Assembly (NCBI RefSeq): GCF_022869865.1
Contig: NZ_CP094984.1
Span: 1,674,001 to 1,738,000 of the forward strand
Reading direction: 5' to 3'
Length of the DNA stretch: 64,000 nucleotides
DNA from: Arthrobacter zhangbolii
Lineage (GTDB): Bacteria; Actinomycetota; Actinomycetes; Actinomycetales; Micrococcaceae
Part shown: positions 41,115-49,305 of the stretch, piece after piece
Layout: each line of letters opens with the position of its first letter
Position numbering within the stretch: the stretch's first letter is position 1
The notes under the pieces: generated by a model
What the model was told of the DNA's origin: nothing
The model's input: only the letters and a program-made list of their open reading frames with translations
Databases searched by the model: none
Translations under genes and position numbers: made by a program

Positions 41115-42386
41115 ATGTCCGAGCACAGGCAAGCCCCCGGCGGAAACCGCGTCCGGATGCTGCTGGCCCTCGCGGGCCCGGCGGTCCTGTTCGGCGTGGT
41201 GTCCGCCCTGGTCCTTTTTGGTCTCGACAGGCTTAGCCTGCTGCTCGAACACTGGGTCTGGGCGGACCTGCCGGCCGCCGTCGGCGCGGATCCCGCGGGC
41301 GGCTGGTGGATTCTGGGCACCTTGACGGTTACCGGGCTCGCCGTGGGACTCACTGTACGGTTTGTGCCAGGCCATGCCGGCCCGGATTCAGCAGCTGCCG
41401 AACTGGGCGGTCCGCCGCTGCCGCCCGGCGTGGTGCCGGGGCTCGCCCTGGCTGCAGTCCTTGGCCTGGCCGGGGGCGTCAGCCTGGGACCGGAGAATCC
41501 GATTATTGCCATCAATACCGCCCTGCTGACCGCGCTGGCAGGGCGGTTTTTCGTCCGCATACCCGCCCGGGTGATCGCCGGCCTCGCGGTGGCAGGAACC
41601 GTGGGTGCCCTGTTCGGCACACCCGTGGCGGCCGCCCTGCTTTTTACCGGGCTGGCCGGCGCAATGCGCACCGGGGGAGCCCTCTTTGACAGGCTTTTCC
41701 TGCCGCTCGTCTCCGCCGGTGCCGGAGCAGTAACCATGACCCTGCTCGGTGGCACGCTGCTGCAGGTCCGGCTCCCGCCCATGGGCGCCCCGGACGGCTG
41801 GGACGCACTGGGGGCGCTGGTGATTGCTCCGCTGGCGGCCGCATTCGGCCTGCTCGGGGTAGCGGTCTTCGCCCGGGTGCACAGCGGATTCCGGCGGCTG
41901 GGAAGCCCTGTCCTCTACACCACGCTCGGGGGAGTGCTGCTTGGCCTGCTGGGTGTGATCGGCGGGCCGGTGACCCTGTTCAAAGGGGCGGCCGAATCCG
42001 CGCGCCTGCTCCAAAACCCGGGCGGCGAGGAACCCTGGGCCCTGCTCGGTGACGCACTGGTGAAACTCGCCGCCCTGGTCATAGCGGCGGCAGCAGGCTT
42101 CCGTGGCGGGAGGATTTTTCCTGCCGTTTTTATCGGCGTTGCCGCCGGCCTGGCGGTCGCCGGGTTTGTGCCGGGCATACCGGTAGCGCTGGCCGTGTCC
42201 GCGGCCGTGCTCGGGCTGGTACTTGCCGTGGCCCGGGACGGCTGGATGGCCCTCTTTATCGCCGTGGTGATCACCGGCGACGTCACCGTGACCGGCGTCC
42301 TTTGCCTGGCTGTGCTGCCGGCCTGGCTGGTGGTCACCAACGCGCCGCACATGCTCGCCGAACAGGGCGTCCCGGAAAATCCTTGA
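41115..42386 (+). CDS. CLC-like chloride channel/transporter family protein
   Basis: 423 residues, about ten membrane segments. CLC-like signatures: GGVSLGPENPII (near 121-132), in the place of the GREGP loop, and GFRGGRIFPAVFIG (near 325-338), corresponding to the GxFxP motif. The classical GSGIP loop is not evident. It belongs to the actinobacterial CLC-like group often named ion channel protein; transport activity is unproven. GGAAGTGGCACC precedes the ATG. Confidence 0.8.
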   Translation: MSEHRQAPGGNRVRMLLALAGPAVLFGVVSALVLFGLDRLSLLLEHWVWADLPAAVGADPAGGWWILGTLTVTGLAVGLTVRFVPGHAGPDSAAAELGGPPLPPGVVPGLALAAVLGLAGGVSLGPENPIIAINTALLTALAGRFFVRIPARVIAGLAVAGTVGALFGTPVAAALLFTGLAGAMRTGGALFDRLFLPLVSAGAGAVTMTLLGGTLLQVRLPPMGAPDGWDALGALVIAPLAAAFGLLGVAVFARVHSGFRRLGSPVLYTTLGGVLLGLLGVIGGPVTLFKGAAESARLLQNPGGEEPWALLGDALVKLAALVIAAAAGFRGGRIFPAVFIGVAAGLAVAGFVPGIPVALAVSAAVLGLVLAVARDGWMALFIAVVITGDVTVTGVLCLAVLPAWLVVTNAPHMLAEQGVPENP

Positions 42387-42411
42387 CCACGGGTGTGACG
42401 GACTCCATACT

Positions 42412-42425
42412 AAATGAACGATTAG
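42412..42425 (+). promoter_or_regulatory. TetR-type operator candidate before the acyl-CoA dehydrogenase
   Basis: AAATGAACGATTAG, within an imperfect dyad (42409-42430), lies 25 bases before the start codon. The same motif with two changes (AAATGAGCGTTTAG) lies in front of the TetR gene at 45238-45251. Confidence 0.6.
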
Positions 42426-42449
42426 TTAGTGCTTACGTCAGGAGCCCCG

Positions 42450-43676
42450 ATGACCGTCCTCCAGTCCGCCCGTCCCACCTTCGATCCCAACGACGTCGCC
42501 GACGTTGATGCCGACCTGTACCTGCTCGACGAGCAGCTGGATGAGGAGGCAAAAGACGTGCAGGCGAGGGTACGCGCCTTCGTGGACCAGGACCTGCTGC
42601 CGGTCATCAACGGATACTGGGAGCGGGCCGAGGTGCCGTACGAGCTGATTCCCAAGCTGGCAGCCCTCAACATCGCCGGCGGCACCATCAAGGGATACGG
42701 GTGCCCCGGCATGAGCCGGATGTCTGCCTCCATCGCAGCCGCTGAGCTGGCCCGCGGCGACGGCTCCATCAACACCTTTTTCGGGGTCCACTCCGGCCTG
42801 GCCATGGGCAGCATCGACATGCTCGGCAGTGAGGAACAGAAACAGCGCTGGCTGCCGGCCATGGCCCGGTTTGAAAAGATCGGCGCCTTTGCCCTGACCG
42901 AGCCGGCGCACGGATCCGACTCGGTCTCGCTGGAGACCAGTGCCCGGCGCGAGGGCGATTTCTACGTCCTGAACGGCAGCAAGCGATGGATCGGCAATGC
43001 CAGCTTTGCCGACATCGTGATCATTTACGCCCGGGATGAAGCCGACGGCGCGGTTAAGGCGTTTGTCATGGAGAAGGGCGCCGAGGGCCACCCGACCGGG
43101 TATAACGCCGAAGTCATCACCGGAAAGATGGGCAAGCGTGCCGTGCTGCAGCCCAACATTGTCATTGAGGACCTGCGCATTCCGGCCGCGAACCGGCTGG
43201 AAAACTGCAACTCCTTCAAGGACGTAAACAAGGTCCTTGCCGCCACCCGCGGGGGAGTGGCCTGGGAGGCGCTGGGACATGCCGTGGCTGCTTATGAGAT
43301 TGCCGTCGCGTACGCCAAGCAGCGCGTACAGTTCGGCAAGCCGATTGCCGGGTTCCAGCTGGTGCAGAACAAGCTGGCCAACATGCTTGCCCAGCTGACC
43401 GCCATCAAGCTGACCTGCTTCCGGCTCAACGAGCTGGGCGAATCCGGCCAGATGACCAGCCCCATGGCATCCATGGCGAAAATGTTCGCAGCGCGGCAGG
43501 GACGCTGGATCTGCCAGGAGGCACGGGACATCATGGGCGGCAACGGACTGCTGCTCGAAAACCATGTGGCAAGGCACCTGACCGACATGGAGGTGGTCTT
43601 CACCTATGAGGGCACCGACACCATGCAGTCCCTGATTTTGGGCCGGCACATCACCGGCCTGTCCGCCTTCGCCTAG
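42450..43676 (+). CDS. Acyl-CoA dehydrogenase (glutaryl-CoA dehydrogenase-like)
   Basis: 408 residues. FAD/acyl-CoA dehydrogenase landmarks: FALTEPAHGSD near 147-157, RWIGNASFAD near 180, QFGKPIAGFQLVQNKLA near 298-314 and VFTYEGTDTMQSLILGR near 385-401, whose Glu is the catalytic base in this subgroup. It oxidises a short or aromatic acyl-CoA in the cytoplasm. The ATG is chosen after AGGAG. The operator motif upstream links it to the TetR gene 1 kb away. Confidence 0.9.
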   Translation: MTVLQSARPTFDPNDVADVDADLYLLDEQLDEEAKDVQARVRAFVDQDLLPVINGYWERAEVPYELIPKLAALNIAGGTIKGYGCPGMSRMSASIAAAELARGDGSINTFFGVHSGLAMGSIDMLGSEEQKQRWLPAMARFEKIGAFALTEPAHGSDSVSLETSARREGDFYVLNGSKRWIGNASFADIVIIYARDEADGAVKAFVMEKGAEGHPTGYNAEVITGKMGKRAVLQPNIVIEDLRIPAANRLENCNSFKDVNKVLAATRGGVAWEALGHAVAAYEIAVAYAKQRVQFGKPIAGFQLVQNKLANMLAQLTAIKLTCFRLNELGESGQMTSPMASMAKMFAARQGRWICQEARDIMGGNGLLLENHVARHLTDMEVVFTYEGTDTMQSLILGRHITGLSAFA

Positions 43677-43715
43677 AGCATCAGAGGCCAGCCGGAGAAC
43701 AGTCGACGGACACCT

Positions 43716-44552
43716 CTATGGGTGTTGGGGCCCGCCAACCCGCAGCCCCAGCACCCTGCCGGTGTTCCCCGCCATCGGGTCCATGGCCTCCGGCCACTGT
43801 GCGGTCATCATAAAAAGCAGTCCGCCGTCGTCTCCTCCCACAGCACAGGAGAAACAGCCCTGCTCCAGCTGTACGGACTCCACAACGTCCCCGCCGGGCC
43901 GGATTCGCACACACCGCTCACCGGGCACTTCGGCAAACCAAATGCCGCCGGCACCGTCCCAGCAGATGCCGTCCGGGGCACTGCCGGGCACCCCGGCCCA
44001 CTCGCCCGCGGGGGTGAGCGTGCCATCGGCATTGATAGTGAAGGATGCCAGGCGGCCGGCGTTGGATTCGGCCACCACCAGGGTGCTGCCGTCCTCGGAG
44101 ACCAGCATTCCGTTGGGGAAGGACAGTCCGCGGGCGACTGTCTCGGCGGAGCCGTCCGGCCGGACCAGGGCTATGATGCCGTCGCTGCCCGCCCCGGCGG
44201 CGTAGTCGGCCCCGATGCCGTTGACGTAGGCGTTGCCGCCGGGGTGGACGGCAATCTCGTTCCAGGGGTGCTCGGAGAGCCGCCGCAGATCGGCCAGCGG
44301 GACCAGTCCGGCGTGGGGTACCTCCACCAGCACGGTGCCGTCACTGCCCGAGACCACCACCATCCTGCCGTCAGGCAGCCAGTCAAAGCTGATGGGGAAG
44401 GACGGCACCGCTGCGGCACGGCGAATGTTTCCCTGCCGGTCCAGCGCCGAGATGGTGCCCGCTGTCCAGTCCGCAAACCAGAATTCATTGCCGTGCCAGC
44501 GTGCGGATTCGCCCATTCCAATGCCGGATGCCAGGGTTGCCGGTTCCGCCAT
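43716..44552 (-). CDS. SMP-30/gluconolactonase family protein
   Basis: 278 residues, six-bladed beta-propeller type. Metal-binding positions are consistent with the family: Glu in MGESARW near residue 15, PNGMLVSEDGSTLVVAES near 142-159 (Asn and Asp ligands), and PDGICWDGAGGIWFAEV near 183-199. It hydrolyses sugar or other lactones. The ATG at 44552 is preceded by GAGGTG. It is followed by TetR on the same strand upstream (82 bases), so the pair could be cotranscribed. Confidence 0.88.
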   Translation of the reverse strand: MAEPATLASGIGMGESARWHGNEFWFADWTAGTISALDRQGNIRRAAAVPSFPISFDWLPDGRMVVVSGSDGTVLVEVPHAGLVPLADLRRLSEHPWNEIAVHPGGNAYVNGIGADYAAGAGSDGIIALVRPDGSAETVARGLSFPNGMLVSEDGSTLVVAESNAGRLASFTINADGTLTPAGEWAGVPGSAPDGICWDGAGGIWFAEVPGERCVRIRPGGDVVESVQLEQGCFSCAVGGDDGGLLFMMTAQWPEAMDPMAGNTGRVLGLRVGGPQHP

Positions 44553-44633
44553 GCTGCACCTCGCTTCATCCGGGTGTTCCAGTGTGCAGGTACAGTATGC
44601 CGCCCGCACGGCTCCGGGAACAGACGGTGCGGG

Positions 44634-45215
44634 TCAGGAGCCGGCGGCGCCAAGCATCCGCAGCGCCAGCATGCTATGGTTCGCCGCGACGTCGGCCGCG
44701 GTGAGCCTTCCGTCCGCGCGGAACCAGCGGGCCACATCGATGCACAGGGACAGAAGAGCGAAAACAGCCAGCCGGGTGTCCGGCACCGAGAACACACCCA
44801 GTTCGCGCCCGCGGTCGACGACGGTCCGGAACTCGGCGTCCACCGCACGGCGGATCTCAAGCACCTCGGCCCGGTGCTCATCGCTGAGGGCGGGCAATTC
44901 GAAGTTGACCACGCTGGATTTGGTCCGGTTGCTGCTCTGCCATTCCACAAAGTCCCGCACCACGTTGCGGATCTGCTCCACCGGATCCGTGCTCGAGGCC
45001 ATTCCGGCGCGGACCAGCTCCAGGGTCCGCTCATGGCCCACCTTCGAGATGCTGTACAGCAGCTCTTCCTTGGACCTGTGGTGGACGTACACGGCCCCGG
45101 GCGTCACCCCTGCTGCTGCAGCAATGTCCCGCGTAGTGGTGCCGTGAAAACCCTTGGCCGCGAAGGCCTCGGTGGCGGATTCCAGCAGGCGCTGGCCCGT
45201 GTCGGTTGCGGGCAC
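44634..45215 (-). CDS. TetR-family regulator (probably of acyl-CoA metabolism)
   Basis: 193 residues. A TetR helix-turn-helix (RLLESATEAFAAKGFHGTTTRDIAAAAGVTPGAVYVHHRSKEELL) and a C-terminal domain with SSVVNFELPALSDEHRAEV, a stretch seen in TetR proteins controlling fatty acid or acyl-CoA genes. The GTG at 45215 is chosen because GGAGG (45221-45225) precedes it; the open frame extends 13 codons further. An operator motif shared with the acyl-CoA dehydrogenase gene lies 23 bases upstream. Confidence 0.9.
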   Translation of the reverse strand: MPATDTGQRLLESATEAFAAKGFHGTTTRDIAAAAGVTPGAVYVHHRSKEELLYSISKVGHERTLELVRAGMASSTDPVEQIRNVVRDFVEWQSSNRTKSSVVNFELPALSDEHRAEVLEIRRAVDAEFRTVVDRGRELGVFSVPDTRLAVFALLSLCIDVARWFRADGRLTAADVAANHSMLALRMLGAAGS

Positions 45216-45237
45216 CTGATCCTCCGGATTCTGAACA

Positions 45238-45251
45238 AAATGAGCGTTTAG
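45238..45251 (-). promoter_or_regulatory. TetR self-operator candidate
   Basis: AAATGAGCGTTTAG matches the motif at 42412-42425 at 12 of 14 positions and lies directly upstream of the TetR gene. Confidence 0.55.
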
Positions 45252-45290
45252 CAACCAGAGTAACAGGGGAGTGCATCCGGTACGGGGCGG

Positions 45291-45755
45291 TTAGGCCAGG
45301 CGCGAGCGGACAATCTCGCTGACCGTTTTGCCGTCAAACCGGCCGGCCACCCTGGCCGTCACCGGTTTCATGACCTGCCCCATCTGCCGCATGGACGGTT
45401 CCGTGCCGCCGGCGCGCAGCCCGGCAATCTCCTCGTCCACGATGGCCTCAACCTCTGTCCGGCTCAGCGCAGCCGGCAGGTACGCCTCGATAATCTCCGC
45501 TTCTGCGATCTCCGCCGTGGCGCGGTCCGCTTCCCCTGCCTCGGTGTAGATCCGTGCGGTGTCTCGCCGCTTGGCTGCCTCCTTCTGCAGCAGGGAGATG
45601 GTCTGCGCGTCATCCAGCTCCACGGGTGTCTTCCCGGACTTTTCCCGCGTGCCGATTTCACCAAGCACATTGCGGACCGTGGCCAGCGCCGTGCGGTTGC
45701 CGGCTTTCATATGCGCTTTCATATCCTGCTGCAGCCGGTCTTTGAGCGTTCCCAT
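45291..45755 (-). CDS. GatB/YqeY domain-containing protein
   Basis: 154 residues covering one YqeY domain (LKDRLQQDMKAHMKAGN; LSLLQKEAAKRRDTARIY-like region near 53-70; RQMGQVMKPV near 123). It is a tRNA amidotransferase tail-like helical domain; stand-alone YqeY proteins have no established reaction. GAGGAACAGGG precedes the ATG at 45755, so the 8 upstream codons are excluded. Confidence 0.92.
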   Translation of the reverse strand: MGTLKDRLQQDMKAHMKAGNRTALATVRNVLGEIGTREKSGKTPVELDDAQTISLLQKEAAKRRDTARIYTEAGEADRATAEIAEAEIIEAYLPAALSRTEVEAIVDEEIAGLRAGGTEPSMRQMGQVMKPVTARVAGRFDGKTVSEIVRSRLA

Positions 45756-45854
45756 ACCCTGTTCCTCTTTCCTTGACACAAGTTCCTACCCTCATCCTCC
45801 CCTACACGGGAGGTGCCGGTCACAGCGTCCGGAATCACAGTCCGAAAGGGCGGA

Positions 45855-45881
45855 AGTTGTCTTGAGTCGCTCAAAACAACT
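45855..45881 (+). promoter_or_regulatory. Fur/PerR-type box upstream of the Fur-family gene
   Basis: A 27-base inverted repeat (AGTTGTCTTGAG, TCG, CTCAAAACAACT) with 11 of 12 pairs matched, 14 bases before the start codon. Its position and symmetry suggest autoregulation by the encoded Fur-family protein. Confidence 0.75.
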
Positions 45882-45895
45882 GATAGGGTTTTGAT

Positions 45896-46345
45896 ATGCA
45901 GACGGACGAAGACACGGAACGGCTGGCCGGGAACATCCGGACCGCCGGACTGAAGGTCACCGCGCAGCGCCTGGCCGTACTGCAGGTGCTGCAGCAGACC
46001 CCGCACTCCAGTGCGGAGCAGGTTCTTGCTGCCGTCCGCGAGGAATTGCCGAACATCTCCGCCCAAGCGGTTTACGGCATCCTGGCCGCCTTTACCGAGG
46101 CCGGCCTGGCGCGACGGCTTGAGCCCGCCGGTTCACCGGCCCTGTACGAGTCCCGAGTGGGAGATAACCACCATCATCTGGTGTGCATTCACTGCGGGAA
46201 AATCAGGGACGTTGACTGCGTGATTGGCCAGGCACCCTGCCTGGAGCCGTCGGATGATTCCGATTTCACCGTGCTGGCCGCCGAAGTGACATTCAGCGGC
46301 ATCTGCAGCAGCTGCCGGCAGCTGGCGGAATCCTCCGCCCCGTAG
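45896..46345 (+). CDS. Fur-family transcriptional regulator (PerR/FurA-like)
   Basis: 149 residues. A winged helix (LKVTAQRLAVLQVLQQTPHSSAEQVL, SAQAVYGILAAFTEAGLARR) is followed by a metal-sensing domain with HHHLVCIHCG and structural zinc Cys97, Cys100, Cys137 and Cys140. The His-rich HHH at 92-94 is at the regulatory metal site of Fur/PerR proteins. No katA or other peroxide gene follows; the next gene is a small GSY-repeat protein. Metal specificity cannot be read from sequence. Confidence 0.92.
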   Translation: MQTDEDTERLAGNIRTAGLKVTAQRLAVLQVLQQTPHSSAEQVLAAVREELPNISAQAVYGILAAFTEAGLARRLEPAGSPALYESRVGDNHHHLVCIHCGKIRDVDCVIGQAPCLEPSDDSDFTVLAAEVTFSGICSSCRQLAESSAP

Positions 46346-46397
46346 GCAGCACCAACCGTCGAACCACCGGCGGGCCCCTTTCAATGGCGATTACCCC

Positions 46398-46423
46398 TTT
46401 CCGGGCTTCACGCTGCCCGGAAA
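46398..46423 (+). terminator. Hairpin between the Fur-family gene and the GSY-repeat gene
   Basis: TTTCCGGGC, 8-base loop, GCCCGGAAA: a perfect 9-bp stem 53 bases after the Fur stop. It may end or attenuate transcription into the small gene. Confidence 0.6.
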
Positions 46424-46510
46424 CCGCCCCTGCCCCGGCCTGCACTTGTGCAAACCGGCGGTAGGAACCGGCCCGAGTCTCACCACAACGCGTTATCCGA
46501 GGAGAGAACC

Positions 46511-46801
46511 ATGACCATTTTGATCACCCCTACCGCCACCGCCCGTGACGATAACCGCCAGGACTCCGCTCCGCGCCCTGCCGTTGCCGAACGCACGGAA
46601 CAGGCAGCAGCTCCGATCCGTCCCGAAGGCAGCTACACCAGCCGCTATGACTCCGCTGCGGAAACCCGCCGCACCCCGCGCTCCCGGGGAAGCTACGTCA
46701 CCGCCGCCAGCCAGCGGACCCGCCCCGCGGGCAGCTACACCTGCACCGACGGAGCATCTGCTCCCCGCCGTGCCCGCGGCAGCTACACCTTTCAGGCGTA
46801 G
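46511..46801 (+). CDS. Small GSY-repeat protein of unknown function
   Basis: 96 residues from an ATG with a strong GAGGAGAG site. Hydrophilic and Arg/Thr/Ala-rich, with no membrane segment, no signal peptide and only one Cys (residue 78). Four copies of a Gly-Ser-Tyr unit start at residues 40 (EGSYTSRY), 60 (RGSYVTAA), 74 (AGSYTCTD) and 90 (RGSYTFQA, the C-terminus), each preceded by Arg/Pro-rich residues. The regular spacing (20, 14, 16 residues) and terminal copy suggest a repeated binding or modification site. I do not recognise a family. A TGCAC-TT-GTGCA dyad at 46441-46452 is upstream. Confidence 0.75.
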   Translation: MTILITPTATARDDNRQDSAPRPAVAERTEQAAAPIRPEGSYTSRYDSAAETRRTPRSRGSYVTAASQRTRPAGSYTCTDGASAPRRARGSYTFQA

Positions 46802-46936
46802 GCAGCGGCAGCATTCCCCGGCGCAGGCTGCGGTGCAGACCGTGCGGCCGCGCCGGGCGGGACGTGCGCAGCCGATAAGCTGAATGCTCGTTGTCCCGCG
46901 GGGGCGAGGAAGACCAACCCCCTATGAGAGGACACC

Positions 46937-48526
46937 ATGAGCCTGATCCGGCTGCAGGACGTCAACACATCGTTCGAGAACAAGCAGGTGCTGCGCGAAG
47001 CGTTCCTTCGCCTTGAACCCAAGGACCGGATCGGGCTGATTGGACGCAACGGATCCGGCAAGTCCACCATCCTGAAACTCGTGCTGGGCCGGCTCGAACC
47101 GGATTCCGGCACAGTCACGGTGGAGCCGGGCCTGCGGATCGGCTACTTCTCCCAGTTCTCCGAACTGGACGGAGAAGCCAGCATCACCGAGGTGCTGGAC
47201 ACCGTCTTTACCGGGATCAAGGACGTCGAAGCGGAGCTCGCCCGCATGGACACGGCCATTGCCGGGGCTCCCGCCGAGAAGGAAATGAACCGGCTCATCA
47301 CCCGCCAGGCCGAACTGTTTGAGACCATGGACCGGCTGGACGGCTGGGACTACCCCCGCCGCATCGATGCCGTGCTCACCACCCTCGGTTTCACCGAGGC
47401 ACACCGCACCTGCGCCATTGACGCCCTCTCCGGCGGCTGGCGGAACCGGGCGGCGCTGGCGAAAATCCTTCTTGAACAGCCAGACGTGCTGCTGCTGGAT
47501 GAACCAACCAATTACCTTGATGTGGACGGCGTGGAATGGCTTGAGGGCTGGTTCCGCGACTTCCGCGGTGCGGCGGTCATCGTCTCGCATGACCGGAAGT
47601 TCCTGGACGCCGTGGTTACCCGCATCGTGGAGGTGGAGAACTTCCACCTGCACGAATATCCCGGCAATTTTGCGGAATACGTTGTGCAGAAGCAGTTCCG
47701 GCTGAAAACCCTGCAGGCCCAGTTTGTGCATGAAGCCGAACTGCTGGCCTTTGAAGCCGAGGGCATCGCGGACCGCCGTGAGGCGGCCAAGGCCGGCGGC
47801 CGGCTGAGCAGCCAGCTGGCCCGGATCAAGAAGTCCCGGGCACCCCGTCCGGTGGATGAAATCATCACCGGCATTTATGCCGGCCTGCACGTCAAGGACG
47901 TGCTCGGCCGTTTCCGCTCACTGTCCAAGTCCTACGGCGACAAAGTGCTCTTCAGCGACCTGAGCTTTGAAGTGAACAAAGGCGACCGGATTGCCGTCAC
48001 TGGCACCAACGGCAGCGGCAAGACCACCCTGCTGCGTGTCCTCACGGGGGAGGAAACCCCCGACTCCGGCGAGGTCAGCTGGCCCAAGGGCCCGTCCATG
48101 GTCTCCTACAACAAAATGCTCGAGGCGCTCGACGACGGCGACACGGTCACCCACGCGGTCAACGCCCTGCCGGGATCCCTTGCCTTCAGTGCCACGAAAA
48201 AGTCCGTGAACCGCTTCCTGACCATGTTCCAGTTCTCCGAAGCGGACCTGACCCAGAAGATCGGCAATCTGTCCGGCGGCCAGCGTGCCCGGGTGGCCAT
48301 GGCCCAGTGCCTGCTTTCCGGCGCACCCGTGCTGCTGCTGGACGAGCCCACCAACCACCTGGACATGTCCAGCACCCAGGTGATGGAACGGGCCCTGATG
48401 CATTTTCCCGGTGCCGTGATTGTGGTCAGCCATGACCGGTTCTTCACCGAGAAGATCGCCACCCGCCGTCTCATCTTCGGCGCCGAAGGATCCGCCCCGG
48501 GCCAGGTGGACATCCGCGAAGCCTAG
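46937..48526 (+). CDS. ABC-F family ATP-binding protein
   Basis: 529 residues with two ABC domains and no membrane segment. First: Walker A IGRNGSGKST near 35-44, signature ALSGGW near 168, Walker B VLLLDEPTNYLD near 186. Second: GTNGSGKTT near 356-364, NLSGGQRARVAMA near 442, VLLLDEPTNHLD near 464. The linker (about 240-310) is basic and helical as in ABC-F translation factors. Such proteins bind the ribosome; some protect from antibiotics. GAGAGGAC precedes the ATG. Which ABC-F subclass is not determined. Confidence 0.93.
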   Translation: MSLIRLQDVNTSFENKQVLREAFLRLEPKDRIGLIGRNGSGKSTILKLVLGRLEPDSGTVTVEPGLRIGYFSQFSELDGEASITEVLDTVFTGIKDVEAELARMDTAIAGAPAEKEMNRLITRQAELFETMDRLDGWDYPRRIDAVLTTLGFTEAHRTCAIDALSGGWRNRAALAKILLEQPDVLLLDEPTNYLDVDGVEWLEGWFRDFRGAAVIVSHDRKFLDAVVTRIVEVENFHLHEYPGNFAEYVVQKQFRLKTLQAQFVHEAELLAFEAEGIADRREAAKAGGRLSSQLARIKKSRAPRPVDEIITGIYAGLHVKDVLGRFRSLSKSYGDKVLFSDLSFEVNKGDRIAVTGTNGSGKTTLLRVLTGEETPDSGEVSWPKGPSMVSYNKMLEALDDGDTVTHAVNALPGSLAFSATKKSVNRFLTMFQFSEADLTQKIGNLSGGQRARVAMAQCLLSGAPVLLLDEPTNHLDMSSTQVMERALMHFPGAVIVVSHDRFFTEKIATRRLIFGAEGSAPGQVDIREA

Positions 48527-48571
48527 GAAAAGCCCTGGCAGGGGATTAGCACCCGCTGTTACGTTGGCGGA

Positions 48572-49305
48572 ATGGGTGTGTACGGGCACGGTTCGCAGGA
48601 GCCCTGGCCTGCCGGGCCACGCGCGGCACCGCCGGTGCTGATGGCCCAGACCTGGGCAGACGTGGTGTTCCTGCACTGGCGCATGGACCCCGCAGCGGCC
48701 GTCCCGTTTATGCCGCCGGGCGTGGAACCGGACGTTCTTCATGGTGCCACCTGGGTGGGGCTGATCGGGTTCCACGCGCCAAAGACGCGGTTTTTGGGAC
48801 GGATCGGCATGCCCTACGTCGGCTCCTTCACGGAAATCAACGTGCGGCTGTATTCCCGCGGCGCAGACGGCAGCGCGGGGGTTCTGTTCCTGTCCCTGGA
48901 CGCATCCCGGCTCGCTCCCGTGCTCGTGGCACGCTCGCTGCGGATTCCCTATGTCTGGTCGCGGTGCAGGCCGGTCCGCGCCGGCACGGCCCGGGGTACG
49001 ACGTCGAGCGGTTCGGCAGGCAGGCACGTTCCTCCTTCGCTGCGGTTCCGGACTGTGCCCGGCAGGCCGATGATGAGCTCTCGCTGTGGCTGACGGCCCG
49101 CTTCGGATTGCATACCGCTTTCGGCGGCAGCACGGTTTTTATCCCCAATTCCCACCGGCCCTGGCCGCTGCACCCGGCGCGGCTGGCACACTGCGACGAT
49201 GAACTGCTCTCCGCCGCCGGGCTGGATGTCTCCGGCCCGCCGGACACCGTGCACTACTCCACGGGGGTGGACACCCTGTTCGGCCGGCCCCGGCGGGTTG
49301 CCTGA
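48572..49305 (+). pseudogene. DUF2071 (YqjF-like) gene with a -1 frameshift
   Basis: Residues 1-128 (WADVVFLHWRMDPAAAVPF; TWVGLIGFHAPKTRFLG; FTEINVRLYSRG) in one frame and about 110 residues in the next frame (FGLHTAFGGSTVFIPNSHRPWPLHPA; HYSTGVDTLFGRPRRV) together make one DUF2071 protein of about 244 residues. The frames meet at 48955-48965, where VWS is followed by one missing base. No slippery heptamer is visible. The remaining sequence is intact, so a recent single-base deletion or a sequencing error is likely. Its tail overlaps the convergent SRPBCC gene by 52 bases. Confidence 0.8.

Noticed and set aside
46441-46452. TGCAC-TT-GTGCA as a second site of the SorC/glpD regulator
   Set aside because: The half-site matches the 15960-15973 dyad but the spacer differs (2 versus 4 bases) and the neighbouring gene has no link to glycerol; a chance match is likely.
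48950-48970. Programmed -1 frameshift in the DUF2071 gene
   Set aside because: No slippery heptamer or downstream pseudoknot-like structure is apparent at the junction.
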